From Burkholderiaceae bacterium (GTDB lineage Bacteria; Pseudomonadota; Gammaproteobacteria; Burkholderiales; Burkholderiaceae_C): 39,439 nucleotides of DNA. Of this stretch, positions 29,662 through 39,439 are shown one piece after another (the first letter of the stretch is position 1; each line of letters starts with the position of its first letter). The notes under the pieces are model-generated. The model had not been told where the DNA came from, did not search any database, and saw nothing but the letters and a program-made list of their open reading frames with translations. The translations under genes were made by a program, and so were the position numbers. The DNA lies in contig JAMLIQ010000021.1 of assembly GCA_023954095.1 (NCBI GenBank), forward strand, positions 1 to 39,439, given 5' to 3'.

Positions 29662-30530
29662 TACTGATAAACAGACTTCTCGCCCTCGGGCCGCGTCTTG
29701 AAGCGCTTGTGCACCCAGTAGTACTGGCCGGGCATGGTGTCGATAGAGCCCTGCAGCTCGCGGTTCATGCGCGCAGTGTCGGCTTCGACGTCGTCGGTGG
29801 GGAAATGCTCCCACGCAGGGGACAACTCGGCCACGTAGCCCGTGGGCGTCAGGCGCGTGTACATGCCCAGCACCTTGGCGCGGCCCAGCCGGGCAAAGCG
29901 GGACAGCGAGGGCACGGTGGCCGTGGGCACGCCGTAGAACGGCACAAAGATGGATTCTCCCGGGCCGAAATCCATGTCGGACAGCAGGTACAGCAGCCCG
30001 CCCTTGCGCAGGCTGGAGATGATGGGCTTCACGCCATCGGCCCGGTTCAGCATGCGCACATCGCCAAAACGCTGGCGCCCCGCCATGAACCAGGCATCCA
30101 CCGCAGGGTCGGGGTGCGTCGAGAAAATGGAGGTGAACGCCCGCGGGGTGTTCAGGGGCAAGGCCAGCCCCCCTGCGTCCATGCCGTAGAAATGCGGCGC
30201 AAAGATGATGGTGGGCACATCGCCGTCCAGCTCGTGCACGGCGCCCTGCAGCTTGACGCGCTGCAGCACCACCTCGCGCGGCGCAGACCACAGCCAGCTG
30301 CGGTCCAGCCAGGTCTGGCAGAACACCACGAAGGTCTCGCGTGCCCAGGCCCGGCGCTGTGCCAGCGTGGCCTGCGGAAAGCACAGCTCCAGATTGCGCA
30401 GCGCCACGCGGCGCCGCGGCGCCGCCAGCACATACAGCACCTGGCCGATCAGCCAGCCCAGGGCGCGCAGCACCGGCAGCGGCAGGTGCGCCAGCACCCC
30501 CATCAACCACACCCCAAGGCGGCCGCTCAT
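29661..30530 (-). CDS. lpxL: Lipid A biosynthesis acyltransferase (LpxL/HtrB family)
   Basis: This is an inner-membrane acyltransferase of 289 aa that adds a secondary acyl chain to lipid A. After a hydrophobic N-terminal anchor it has the catalytic HX4D motif in FAPHFYGMDAGG. Conserved downstream blocks are SDMDFGPGESIFVPFYG and QYYWVHKRFKTRP. Its start overlaps the stop of the upstream paralogue by four bases. Which acyl position it uses cannot be read from the sequence. Confidence 0.92.
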   Translation of the reverse strand: MSGRLGVWLMGVLAHLPLPVLRALGWLIGQVLYVLAAPRRRVALRNLELCFPQATLAQRRAWARETFVVFCQTWLDRSWLWSAPREVVLQRVKLQGAVHELDGDVPTIIFAPHFYGMDAGGLALPLNTPRAFTSIFSTHPDPAVDAWFMAGRQRFGDVRMLNRADGVKPIISSLRKGGLLYLLSDMDFGPGESIFVPFYGVPTATVPSLSRFARLGRAKVLGMYTRLTPTGYVAELSPAWEHFPTDDVEADTARMNRELQGSIDTMPGQYYWVHKRFKTRPEGEKSVYQ

Positions 30531-31375
30531 GCCACGCCTCCGGCAGGGGCCTCGGCGCGCGGCTGCTTATAGCGTGCGTAGCCCCACAGGTACTGGTCAG
30601 GGCATTGGCGAATGACATGCTCCATGGCACGGTTGATTTGCAGCACGGCGGCCTCCAGAGAATCATCGAGCGCCGCAGGCAGCGGCTCGATCACAAGCAA
30701 AAAACCCCGTCCCCAGGACAGGCGCTCACAGCGCGCCAGCAGCACCGTGGCCCCGGTCTGCTGGGCCAGGCGCGCCGCCAGGGTCATGGTGTAGGCATTG
30801 CGGCCAAAGAACGGCGCCCACAGACCCTGGCCCTCGGGCGGCACCTGGTCGGGCAGCAGCCCCACGCCTTCCCCTCGGCGCAGTGCCTTGATCATCTGGC
30901 GCACGCCCGCCAGGGTGGTCGGAACCGCCTGCATGCCGGGGCGGTTGCGCGCCGTCTCCATCACCCGGGCCAGCCAGGGCTGGCGCGCCGGACGGTACAG
31001 CACGGTGATGGGGCCGTGCGCAGCGCCCCAGCGCCGGGCCACGGCCTGGGCCGACATTTCGAAACACCCCAGATGCGGCGTGAGAAACACGGTCCCCTGC
31101 CCCGCCGCATGGGCTTGCAGAAGAAACTCCTCTCCCACAATGCGGCACGGCGGCGCAGCCCCCAGCCACAGACGCGGCAGCTCGGCCGCCATGCGCCCGG
31201 CATGGGCCACGGCCGCGCGCACCTGCGCAAAGCGGTAACCCGCCAGCGCAGCGTTTTCGAGAAAGCGATGCCGGTAAGTGGGTGATGCAAGAAACGCCAC
31301 CCACCCCATGACGGCCCCCAGGCCATGCAGCAGCCACAAGGGCAGCAGGGAGAAAAACCGGAATACGAAAGGCAT
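30527..31375 (-). CDS. Lysophospholipid/lipid A acyltransferase, LpxL paralogue
   Basis: This is the second LPLAT-family protein (282 aa) of a tandem pair, transcribed first. The catalytic motif is HX4E (TPHLGCFEMSAQ) instead of HX4D. DQVPPEGQGLWAPFFGR and the terminal QYLWGYARYKQPR are family blocks. A hydrophobic anchor opens the protein. The pair faces metK across 131 bp. A division of labour over different lipid A acyl positions is likely but inferred. Confidence 0.9.
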   Translation of the reverse strand: MPFVFRFFSLLPLWLLHGLGAVMGWVAFLASPTYRHRFLENAALAGYRFAQVRAAVAHAGRMAAELPRLWLGAAPPCRIVGEEFLLQAHAAGQGTVFLTPHLGCFEMSAQAVARRWGAAHGPITVLYRPARQPWLARVMETARNRPGMQAVPTTLAGVRQMIKALRRGEGVGLLPDQVPPEGQGLWAPFFGRNAYTMTLAARLAQQTGATVLLARCERLSWGRGFLLVIEPLPAALDDSLEAAVLQINRAMEHVIRQCPDQYLWGYARYKQPRAEAPAGGVA

Positions 31376-31440
31376 TAAAATGACGGTGTCGCTGAGTTAA
31401 ATGAGCAACTTGCAGGGCGACGTGAAATAAATCTGCTAAA

Positions 31441-31475
31441 GCGTTCGCCAAAGCTCCCAAGGCTTCGGGCAACGC
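31441..31475 (+). promoter_or_regulatory. Structured metK leader hairpin
   Basis: The 5' leader of metK can fold into one long interrupted stem: GCGTT with AACGC, GCC with GGC, AAGC with GCTT, with a seven-base loop. It ends about 20 nt before the AGGAG ribosome site. It does not match a SAM or SAH riboswitch consensus that I can recall. It may be a regulatory or stabilising element. Confidence 0.45.
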
Positions 31476-31506
31476 CCAAAATGCCGGAACACAGGAGTTT
31501 ATTCAA

Positions 31507-32688
<1,182 letters not shown>

Positions 32689-32724
32689 ACCTCCGCCGCG
32701 CACAGCGCAGTGTCCGTCCCAAAG

Positions 32725-32759
32725 AGCCGCAGCGCACACGCGTTGCGGCTTTTCTTCTT
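32725..32759 (+). terminator. Intrinsic terminator after metK
   Basis: AGCCGCA and TGCGGCT form the outer stem with a GCG/CGC inner stem, followed by TTTTCTTCTT. It lies 36 nt after the metK stop. The next 140 bp, up to the diguanylate cyclase stop, contain no gene I can support. Confidence 0.8.
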
Positions 32760-32900
32760 GCGCCGCCCGCGCTTCCTCAGAACCTGTTTACGATCTTTTC
32801 ATGAGGTACGCAAGGCAGAAAAACACGCTGGCAGCCTGTTACCAGACAGCCCCCGGCAAGGCCAAGGCTACGACGGTCTGAGCTTCGTCAATGCACACCG

Positions 32901-34142
32901 TCAAGCGGCCTCCTGCGCCTGCACCACACAGTTGCGCCCCCGTGATTTGGCCGCATACAGCGCCGCATCAGCGCGCTTGATGAGCGCGTGGCTGTCCTCC
33001 TCGTGGTTCCAGGTGGCGACGCCAAAGCTGGCGCTCACATGGCCCACGGCATCGAAGGGCACGTCTGCAATACGCGCCCGCACAGCCTCGGCCATGGCCA
33101 TGGCGGCACCGACCGGCGTCTCCTTGAGCAGAATGATGAATTCCTCACCGCCAAAACGCGCAGCGCAGTCGGAGGACCGCAGCAACTCGCGTACCCGCAG
33201 CGCCGTGCTCTTGAGCACAGCGTCACCCGACTCATGCCCGTAGGTGTCATTGACGCGTTTGAAGAAGTCAATATCAAACATCACCACCGACAGGCTGCCT
33301 TTCTTGGCACGGGTCTCGGCCATCTCCGTCTCCAGCCTCTCAAAGAACCGGCGGCGGTTGACCAGGTCGGTGAGGAAATCCTTGGTGGCCAGGTCTTCCA
33401 GTTTGCGATTGATCCGCGCCATGGGCTCGATCACCAGCGAGGTCAGCGACAGATTGAGCACCAAGAACAGCAGCGCAAAACTTCCTGCGAGCGCCGCCAT
33501 CACGGTATAGAAAGTCTGGTTCGCTTTCTCCAGCGGGTAGTACATGGGCACCTGCACCACCTGGATACCCACCGTTTCGTTCATGCCCCAGCCAAAGCCG
33601 TTCTTGTCGCCATAGACCTGGAGCATGGTCGTCGGCGCCGCCTGCGGCGTGCCGTGGCAAGCCATGCACTGGGTCTGCTTGATGGTGATGGGGCGGGCAA
33701 CATACATGGCGCGGTGCATGCCTTCGCCCACCTCGCCGGTCACCTCCTGGTTGAGCGCCACCCGCCCCTCGCGGAAGTCGCCGATGATGCGCCGCTGCCA
33801 CTCGTTGGCACGGTCGCGCAGATTGGTGGGATTGAGCACAGCCTCCTTGTACTCATAGCCCGGAAACCGTTTCTGCATGCGCTGCAGCGTCTCCGTCGCA
33901 GCGTAGGCGGGCACGGTCTGGGGCAGGAATTTTTCCAGCAGGGTCACATCAAGATGCGGCTTGACCAGCTCGGTCGTGTAGTCGCGGATCGCCAGCGCCG
34001 CGTGCATCATGATCTGCGAGTTGTGCCTGACCTCCTCGATGGCCGAGTCCTGCAGAAAGCGGTGGATGTACATTCCCGTGGCGGCGGCCGCCACAAGCAG
34101 CACCCCCGCCAGCACCAGATTGAATTTGAGCCGCAAAGACAT
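32901..34142 (-). CDS. Diguanylate cyclase with a periplasmic c-haem (DUF3365/Tll0287-like) sensor
   Basis: This is a membrane sensor that makes cyclic di-GMP (413 aa from ATG 34142, with GGGAG five bases upstream). It has a first transmembrane helix at about 7-27, then a periplasmic DUF3365-type domain with a c-type haem site Cys159-Met-Ala-Cys162-His163, a second helix (AALAGSFALLFLVLNLSLTSLV) and a cytoplasmic GGDEF domain. The active-site motif is GGEEF (331-335). An inhibitory I-site RxxD (Arg322-Asp325) sits at the right distance, so product inhibition is expected. The haem suggests sensing of redox state, NO or O2. The haem itself would need the ResB/CcsB system encoded nearby. Confidence 0.92.
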   Translation of the reverse strand: MSLRLKFNLVLAGVLLVAAAATGMYIHRFLQDSAIEEVRHNSQIMMHAALAIRDYTTELVKPHLDVTLLEKFLPQTVPAYAATETLQRMQKRFPGYEYKEAVLNPTNLRDRANEWQRRIIGDFREGRVALNQEVTGEVGEGMHRAMYVARPITIKQTQCMACHGTPQAAPTTMLQVYGDKNGFGWGMNETVGIQVVQVPMYYPLEKANQTFYTVMAALAGSFALLFLVLNLSLTSLVIEPMARINRKLEDLATKDFLTDLVNRRRFFERLETEMAETRAKKGSLSVVMFDIDFFKRVNDTYGHESGDAVLKSTALRVRELLRSSDCAARFGGEEFIILLKETPVGAAMAMAEAVRARIADVPFDAVGHVSASFGVATWNHEEDSHALIKRADAALYAAKSRGRNCVVQAQEAA

Positions 34143-34230
34143 GGATCTCCCTTGTTCAATTTGAGTGCGCCGCCCACGTTGCCCTGGCCAGCAGCAGCAA
34201 GCCCGACACAAGGTGTGCGTTTGTGCCAGA

Positions 34231-34274
34231 TTAGGGCCTGTCCACACTATTTTTTCCGTATGAACAGCCCCTAA
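34231..34274. repeat. Imperfect 44-bp palindrome upstream of the diguanylate cyclase
   Basis: TTAGGGCCTGT (34231-34241) and ACAGCCCCTAA (34264-34274) are inverted repeats with one mismatch around a 22-bp AT-rich centre. It could be a short mobile-element remnant or an operator. It lies in the 262-bp space between the cyclase and nadM, where I see no gene. Confidence 0.45.
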
Positions 34275-34404
34275 TTCCCTGCAGTCTATCGGGTTATGTG
34301 CCCATCGCGCCGAGAGCGTTCCTCAAAGCCACATTGGCCCTGTTTGATTCAAAATCGGCACGGGCCCACAACACACCTGCGCCAGCAGCTCATTTTTTTG
34401 AAGC

Positions 34405-35481
34405 ATGTACGACACCGCCATCCTCATCGGGCGTTTCCAGCCCCTCCACAACGGGCACCTGGCCTTGCTGCGCGACGCGCTCTGCGCAGCACGCCAGGTG
34501 ATTGTCGTGCTCGGCTCGGCCCACGCTGCACGTTCACCACGCAACCCCTTCACCTGGCAGGAGCGTGCCGCGCTGCTGCACGATGCCTTGCCCGAGGCCG
34601 ACCGGACGCGGGTGCACACACTGCCGGTGCGTGACTACTACAACGAAGCCCGGTGGGCGCGCGCAGTGCAATCAGCCGTGCACAGCCTGCTGGCCCCGCA
34701 GGGAACGACAGCGCCTGAACCGTCCAGCGTCTGCCTGATTGGTCATTTCAAGGATGCCACCAGCGGGTATTTACGCAACTTTCCCCACTGGGATTTGCGT
34801 GCGCTGGAACGGCAGACGCCGACCGATGCCACCGCCTTGCGTGCCACCTATTTCTCGGCCGCCCCCGGACAGACCGAAGCCGCCCTGGCCCGGCTGCAGA
34901 GCGAGCTCCCCGCATCCAGCCTGGATTTCCTGCGCCAATTTGCCCAGCGCCCCGCCTACAGCGCACTGCAAGAAGAGTGGCACGCACTGCAGGCAGCCCA
35001 TCAGGCGTGGGCCAGCGCGCCGTATCCCCCCGTTTTTGTCACCGTCGATGCCCTGCTGCGCTGCCAGGGCCAGGTGCTGCTGATCCGGCGCGCCCATGCA
35101 CCAGGGCGCGGCCTGCTGGCATTGCCGGGGGGATTCCTTGAGCCCCACGACACCCTGTGGCAGAGCTGCCTGCGCGAACTGTCCGAGGAAACCCATTGCG
35201 ATCTGCCGCCGGAAGCACTGGCGCAGGCCTTCCAGGCAGTGCGGGTGTTTGACCACCCGGCGCGCAGCCAGCGGGGGCGCACCATCACCCATGTGCATTT
35301 TTTCGACCTGGGCAACAGGGCGCTTCCCCATGTGCTTGCCGATGACGATGCCGCGCAGGCCGAATGGACAAGCATCGACGCACTCACAGATCTGGAAGAC
35401 CAGTGCTTTGAGGACCATTTCCATATCCTCGACAGCTTTCTGGGCCTGATAAAGCTGGACAACACTCTCGTCAAACTTTAA
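34405..35481 (+). CDS. nadM: Bifunctional NMN adenylyltransferase / Nudix hydrolase
   Basis: This two-domain protein (358 aa) has an NAD function. The N-terminal nucleotidyltransferase domain (1-180) carries GRFQPLHNGH with His15 and His18 and a later SPRNPFTWQERAALL, and forms NAD from NMN and ATP. The C-terminal Nudix domain (about 205-340) has the Nudix box at 243-265 (GGFLEPHD then RELSEET), probably cleaving ADP-ribose. Asp249 replaces the first glutamate of the strict Nudix consensus, and the consensus glycine is His264. Activity should be tested rather than assumed. No strong ribosome site precedes the ATG. Confidence 0.93.
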   Translation: MYDTAILIGRFQPLHNGHLALLRDALCAARQVIVVLGSAHAARSPRNPFTWQERAALLHDALPEADRTRVHTLPVRDYYNEARWARAVQSAVHSLLAPQGTTAPEPSSVCLIGHFKDATSGYLRNFPHWDLRALERQTPTDATALRATYFSAAPGQTEAALARLQSELPASSLDFLRQFAQRPAYSALQEEWHALQAAHQAWASAPYPPVFVTVDALLRCQGQVLLIRRAHAPGRGLLALPGGFLEPHDTLWQSCLRELSEETHCDLPPEALAQAFQAVRVFDHPARSQRGRTITHVHFFDLGNRALPHVLADDDAAQAEWTSIDALTDLEDQCFEDHFHILDSFLGLIKLDNTLVKL

Positions 35482-35490
35482 AAGCCGTTT

Positions 35491-37605
35491 ATGAACCTGC
35501 CCAATGACACCATCGTTCCTCCCCTCACAAGGCGTCACTTTGCCCTGTGGATGACCGCTTCCGGGCTTACCGCCTGCGGTGGCGGAGAAGCACCCTCCCC
35601 AGCCCCAGCCCCTGCACCGCCCCCTCCGGCACCAGGACCTGCTTCACTCAGCCTCGTAGCGGGCGCGTTGGGTGGGGCGGGATCAATGGCGGGAACCTCC
35701 ACCGACGCCCGCTTGCCAGTAGCGGCAGCAGGACATTCTTTCAATAGTCAGGGAGAACTTTGGTTCACTGGGTATTCCGGCAACGAACCTGACGCAGGAA
35801 GTATGGTGGGGCGGGTTTCCCCCCAAGGCACCCTGTCGTACTTTCCCCTCGCACTTGCGGCTAGCACCGGAGTCTTTGACGCGCAGGACCGCTACCTTGT
35901 CGCGCAATTTCGTTCTGGTGAGAGCGGATACGTGGTCTCGTTCCTGCAAGACGGCACAACAGGTCCCCTGGCCGGTCGATTCGGCACCACGATGCCGCAG
36001 GACGGCAAGGGATCGGCAGCCCAGATCGCTTACTTTAGAAGCCCCGTACTCGCGGGTGATGGCCTGGTGTACTTTCTGGACTTGGCGGTATCTGATCCGA
36101 ATGCGATGGACACCTTGCGCACCCTGGCCCCGGATGGAACCGTTACCTCGTTACTACCCACGCCCCGAAACAGCCTGCTGATCGTCTCCCACTCGGGGGC
36201 CATTCGACGGTTCAAAAAGGAATCACCAAGCAACGTCGTGGAATGGGCAGAGCTTGCCCGGTTGCCCTCAGGTGAATACACATGGAACATCCTGCCCCAC
36301 AACTGGCCAGCCAGCGTCACGCCCGTTGCTCCAGTCAAGAATGACGGCAACAGGTACTGGGGCGTGAACGCTACGTCCGGCACAGCCGCACATTACGCGC
36401 TGGACGGGACACGCCAACTAGAATGGCAATTACCAGGGCGCGTGAAAACAGCCATAGCCCACCCCGTCAACGGCAACCTGATCGTCAGCGTTTCGAGCGC
36501 CAACAGTGCTTACGGTGATGCGCTCTACCGACTGGACCTTGTCAAGCTCCTCAAATCCGTACCTGTGCTGTGGGTGGGCTTGGAGGACCGCCGGGGACAC
36601 AGCGACGGCACTGGCGATGCAGCCCGTTTCGACTTCGACAGCGGTGTAGATGTGCATACGGATGCCTCCGGGCCCTTGTATCTGGTGACGGCGGAAGCTG
36701 CCGTGCCCGGTGCGCCAGCGTCCATCCGGACCGTAACCCGTACCGGGCAAGTGGCCTCGCTGTCGCTTAAACGCCCACCGGCCTATCGGCATTTGGCAGA
36801 GGCATACGGTTACTTTCTGACCTACGATCCCGCTACCAACACCGTGCTTCGTTCGCCCAAGAGCGGCAGCGACAATGCCTGGGTGCCTTGGGTCCAAAGC
36901 ACATATTTCAATCACTATCCACCGGTCCCACGCTCTCTCGTACCGACCTCCGGCCCGCAGGTTCTGCGGACCGATACCACAGGCCTGCTGTGGTTTGCAA
37001 CACGGGTGGTCCCGCTCTCCGGCATTGAGGTCCCTTCTGCCTCGGGAATTTCTGTCATCGGCACGATCAGCGCCACAGGGCAGGTGCAGGTGGTCATCGG
37101 CGATCCGCTGTTGGTTCATTCAGCCATCAACTACCCGCCACTAGAGCAGCGCCCTTGGTATATGGATGTTACGGACATCGCATTCGAAGGCGGTGCCTCT
37201 CCCGTTTCGTGGGTGCTGTGCAACCGCACCGTCGCCACCTCCGAAGGCAAGCTGGTGCGCTATGTGCCCGAACTGGTGCGGCTGGAAGGTGCCACGCGCC
37301 AGTCCTTTGCGCTGCCCTCTGCCAACGTCACCCATATGTCTTCTCTCCACTACCTGCAACTGTGCGTTTTGCCCAGCCGCCCCGGTGAGGTCTTTCTGTC
37401 CAGCGCCTGCGGTGTGCACCGCTGGACCGTGACAAAAGGTCTGGAACTGCTAGCAGGGCAGAACTTGCCCACCCCTGTTGGCGTGCGCTTGGGCGCCCTG
37501 CCCACCCACTTGAACCTCGTGAAATTCATCAGCCCCGGCCCGGATGCCAACAGCCTGTACGTGGGCAGCGAAAACAGCGTGCTGCGGTTGGGCTTGCCCG
37601 GTTGA
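35491..37605 (+). CDS. Predicted Tat-exported lipoprotein, possible beta-propeller
   Basis: This is a 704-aa protein of unknown function. The N-terminus LTRRHFALWMTASGLTAC combines a twin-arginine pair (Arg14-Arg15) with a lipobox ending at Cys29, followed by a proline-alanine linker. The body is rich in short strands with repeated patterns such as GELWFTGYSG, GLVYFLDLAV, GPLYLVTAEA, GLLWFATRVV and SLYVGSENSV. These resemble NHL or lyase-type propeller blades with ligand-binding loops. It follows nadM by nine bases, so it is probably co-transcribed, but no functional link is evident. A remnant of a second copy follows directly. Confidence 0.72.
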   Translation: MNLPNDTIVPPLTRRHFALWMTASGLTACGGGEAPSPAPAPAPPPPAPGPASLSLVAGALGGAGSMAGTSTDARLPVAAAGHSFNSQGELWFTGYSGNEPDAGSMVGRVSPQGTLSYFPLALAASTGVFDAQDRYLVAQFRSGESGYVVSFLQDGTTGPLAGRFGTTMPQDGKGSAAQIAYFRSPVLAGDGLVYFLDLAVSDPNAMDTLRTLAPDGTVTSLLPTPRNSLLIVSHSGAIRRFKKESPSNVVEWAELARLPSGEYTWNILPHNWPASVTPVAPVKNDGNRYWGVNATSGTAAHYALDGTRQLEWQLPGRVKTAIAHPVNGNLIVSVSSANSAYGDALYRLDLVKLLKSVPVLWVGLEDRRGHSDGTGDAARFDFDSGVDVHTDASGPLYLVTAEAAVPGAPASIRTVTRTGQVASLSLKRPPAYRHLAEAYGYFLTYDPATNTVLRSPKSGSDNAWVPWVQSTYFNHYPPVPRSLVPTSGPQVLRTDTTGLLWFATRVVPLSGIEVPSASGISVIGTISATGQVQVVIGDPLLVHSAINYPPLEQRPWYMDVTDIAFEGGASPVSWVLCNRTVATSEGKLVRYVPELVRLEGATRQSFALPSANVTHMSSLHYLQLCVLPSRPGEVFLSSACGVHRWTVTKGLELLAGQNLPTPVGVRLGALPTHLNLVKFISPGPDANSLYVGSENSVLRLGLPG

Positions 37606-37710
37606 GACGGCACGCGTACGGCACCCACCGTCCTCACACGACGTCACTTTACCCGGTGGATGACAGCGTCCAGTTTGTCTGGGCCGCTCGATCATGCGCG
37701 GAAATGTTAG
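37606..37710 (+). pseudogene. Truncated remnant of a second copy of the Tat-lipoprotein gene
   Basis: Directly after the stop of the lipoprotein gene, and in the same frame, the DNA encodes LTRRHFTRWMTASSLSG. This nearly repeats the signal region LTRRHFALWMTASGLTA of the upstream gene. The reading ends at TAG 37708-37710 after about 35 codons. The match is also clear at the nucleotide level (CGTCACTTT then GTGGATGAC). The lipobox cysteine and the whole mature protein are missing. It is best read as what is left of a tandem duplicate. The remaining space to groES contains its control region. Confidence 0.8.
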
Positions 37711-37778
37711 TGATCAGTGATGGCACGTCTACGAAAGAACCATGGCGTCCCGCAGTAAGGGCATTCTGTCAACGCCCC

Positions 37779-37806
37779 TTGAAACGCCATCAAATGCCCT
37801 TATCAT
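37779..37806 (+). promoter_or_regulatory. groESL heat-shock promoter
   Basis: TTGAAA (37779-37784) and TATCAT (37801-37806) are separated by 16 bases, a good sigma-70 promoter. The -35 region reads CCCCTTGAAA, which also matches the sigma-32 -35 consensus (CTTGAAA), so dual use is possible. The CIRCE operator begins at the end of the -10 box. Confidence 0.7.
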
Positions 37807-37832
37807 TAGCACTCGTTCTATTCGAGTGCTAG
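37806..37832. promoter_or_regulatory. CIRCE operator (HrcA binding site)
   Basis: TTAGCACTC-N9-GAGTGCTAG matches the CIRCE consensus with one difference in the last base. Its position over the transcription start predicts repression of groESL by HrcA. Confidence 0.95.
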
Positions 37833-37861
37833 CAGCGCCCGATGGCGAACTGAAATTATCC

Positions 37862-37882
37862 AGCGCCTGTCGACCAGGCGCT
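37862..37882 (+). other. Leader hairpin in the groESL 5' UTR
   Basis: AGCGCCTG and CAGGCGCT form a perfect 8-bp stem around the loop TCGAC, between CIRCE and the ribosome site. It may stabilise the mRNA; a regulatory role is not shown. Confidence 0.6.
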
Positions 37883-37921
37883 TTGCATTGCAAGCGTTTT
37901 TTGAACCCAGGAGATATGCAT

Positions 37922-38212
37922 ATGAAACTTCGCCCTCTTGCTGACCGCGTGATCGTCAAACGCGTCGAGTCCGAAACCAAGACCGCTTCGGGCATCTACA
38001 TCCCCGACAACGCCGCCGAGAAGCCCGACCAGGGCGAAGTGCTGGCCGTGGGTCCGGGCAAGACCAACGACAAGGGCGAAACCAAGGCCCTGACCGTGAA
38101 GGTCGGCGACCGTGTCCTGTTCGGCAAGTACAGCGGCCAGACCGTCAAGGTCGATGGCGACGAACTGCTGGTGATGAAGGAAGACGATCTGTTTGCCGTC
38201 GTCGAAAAGTAA
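37922..38212 (+). CDS. groES: Co-chaperonin GroES
   Basis: This 96-aa co-chaperonin forms the heptameric lid of GroEL. It starts [16 protein letters not shown] and keeps the mobile loop ([18 protein letters not shown]) and the C-terminal block [16 protein letters not shown]. Two ATGs stand close together; the second (37922) lies eight bases from the AGGAG ribosome site, whereas the first (37916) is only two bases away, so 37922 is the start. It is the first gene of the heat-shock operon. Confidence 0.99.
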   Translation: MKLRPLADRVIVKRVESETKTASGIYIPDNAAEKPDQGEVLAVGPGKTNDKGETKALTVKVGDRVLFGKYSGQTVKVDGDELLVMKEDDLFAVVEK

Positions 38213-38219
38213 TTCGCAA

Positions 38220-38273
38220 GCTACATAATTGATAGCTATCAGCGCTTTATTGATGGGCGCTGGAACCCTATTT
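38220..38273 (+). repeat. 54-bp double-hairpin repeat, copy 7
   Basis: It has the left arm GCTACATAATTG, the core ATAGCTATCAGCGCTT, a 7-nt loop, then GGGCGCTGGA and a tail with TTT. The main stem pairs along its length if G-T pairs are allowed. It lies inside the transcribed spacer between groES and groEL. Confidence 0.85.
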
Positions 38274-38275
38274 AA

Positions 38276-39439
<1,164 letters not shown>

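Noticed and set aside
31376-31506. SAM or SAH riboswitch before metK
   Set aside because: The leader is structured, but I could not match the conserved core of any SAM or SAH riboswitch class, so only a generic hairpin is claimed.

Overview
The window looks like chromosomal DNA of a Betaproteobacterium of the order Burkholderiales, most likely Comamonadaceae (Acidovorax or Simplicispira type). This rests on the high GC content, on the protein sequences, and on familiar neighbourhoods: pilMNOPQ next to aroB-dgt and opposite ponA, cyaY opposite lptM-lysA, ResB/CcsB cytochrome maturation near a cytochrome c4 and engB, tandem LpxL-type acyltransferases opposite metK, and a CIRCE-controlled groESL. 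The genus is inferred. Almost all of it is core metabolism and envelope biology. I see no prophage, CRISPR array, rRNA, tRNA or large insertion sequence.

Layout. 1-5486 (minus): gltB-gltD glutamate synthase, gltD cut by the window edge. 5615-6505: a single-domain Y1 (REP-associated) transposase gene bracketed by two direct copies of a short repeat. 6523-10520 (minus): a methyltransferase translationally coupled to a DUF1415 protein, then dgt and aroB. 10562-17211 (minus): type IV pilus assembly operon pilMNOPQ ending in an Ig-domain lipoprotein and a strong terminator; this lipoprotein sits where aroK is usually found. 17447-21724: ponA (plus), cyaY (minus), lptM-lysA (plus). 21774-27833 (minus): cytochrome c4, resB, ccsB, msrP, msrQ, a periplasmic redox block. 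27907-29623 (plus): engB and an epoxide-hydrolase-like protein. 29661-31375 (minus): two lipid A acyltransferases. 31441-32759 (plus): metK with a structured leader and a terminator. 32901-34142 (minus): a haem-domain diguanylate cyclase. 34405-37605 (plus): NadM-Nudix and a Tat-type lipoprotein, followed by the remnant of a second copy of that lipoprotein. 37779-39439 (plus): groES-groEL, groEL cut by the window edge.

The most interesting signal is a family of seven copies of a 54-bp repeat that align with no gaps (5615, 6452, 9318, 21719, 28655, 29608, 38220). Each consists of two small hairpins (GCTAT-N7-ATAGC, then AGCGCTT-N7-AAGCGCT) followed by a GAGG-like box and a T-run. Two copies flank the Y1 transposase. 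One supplies the Shine-Dalgarno sequence and part of the start codon of dgt. Two fill whole convergent intergenic gaps and contribute stop codons. Two bracket a hydrolase gene as inverted repeats. One lies between groES and groEL. This is a plausible, possibly undescribed REP-like element with a candidate transposase. A genome-wide search was not possible here.
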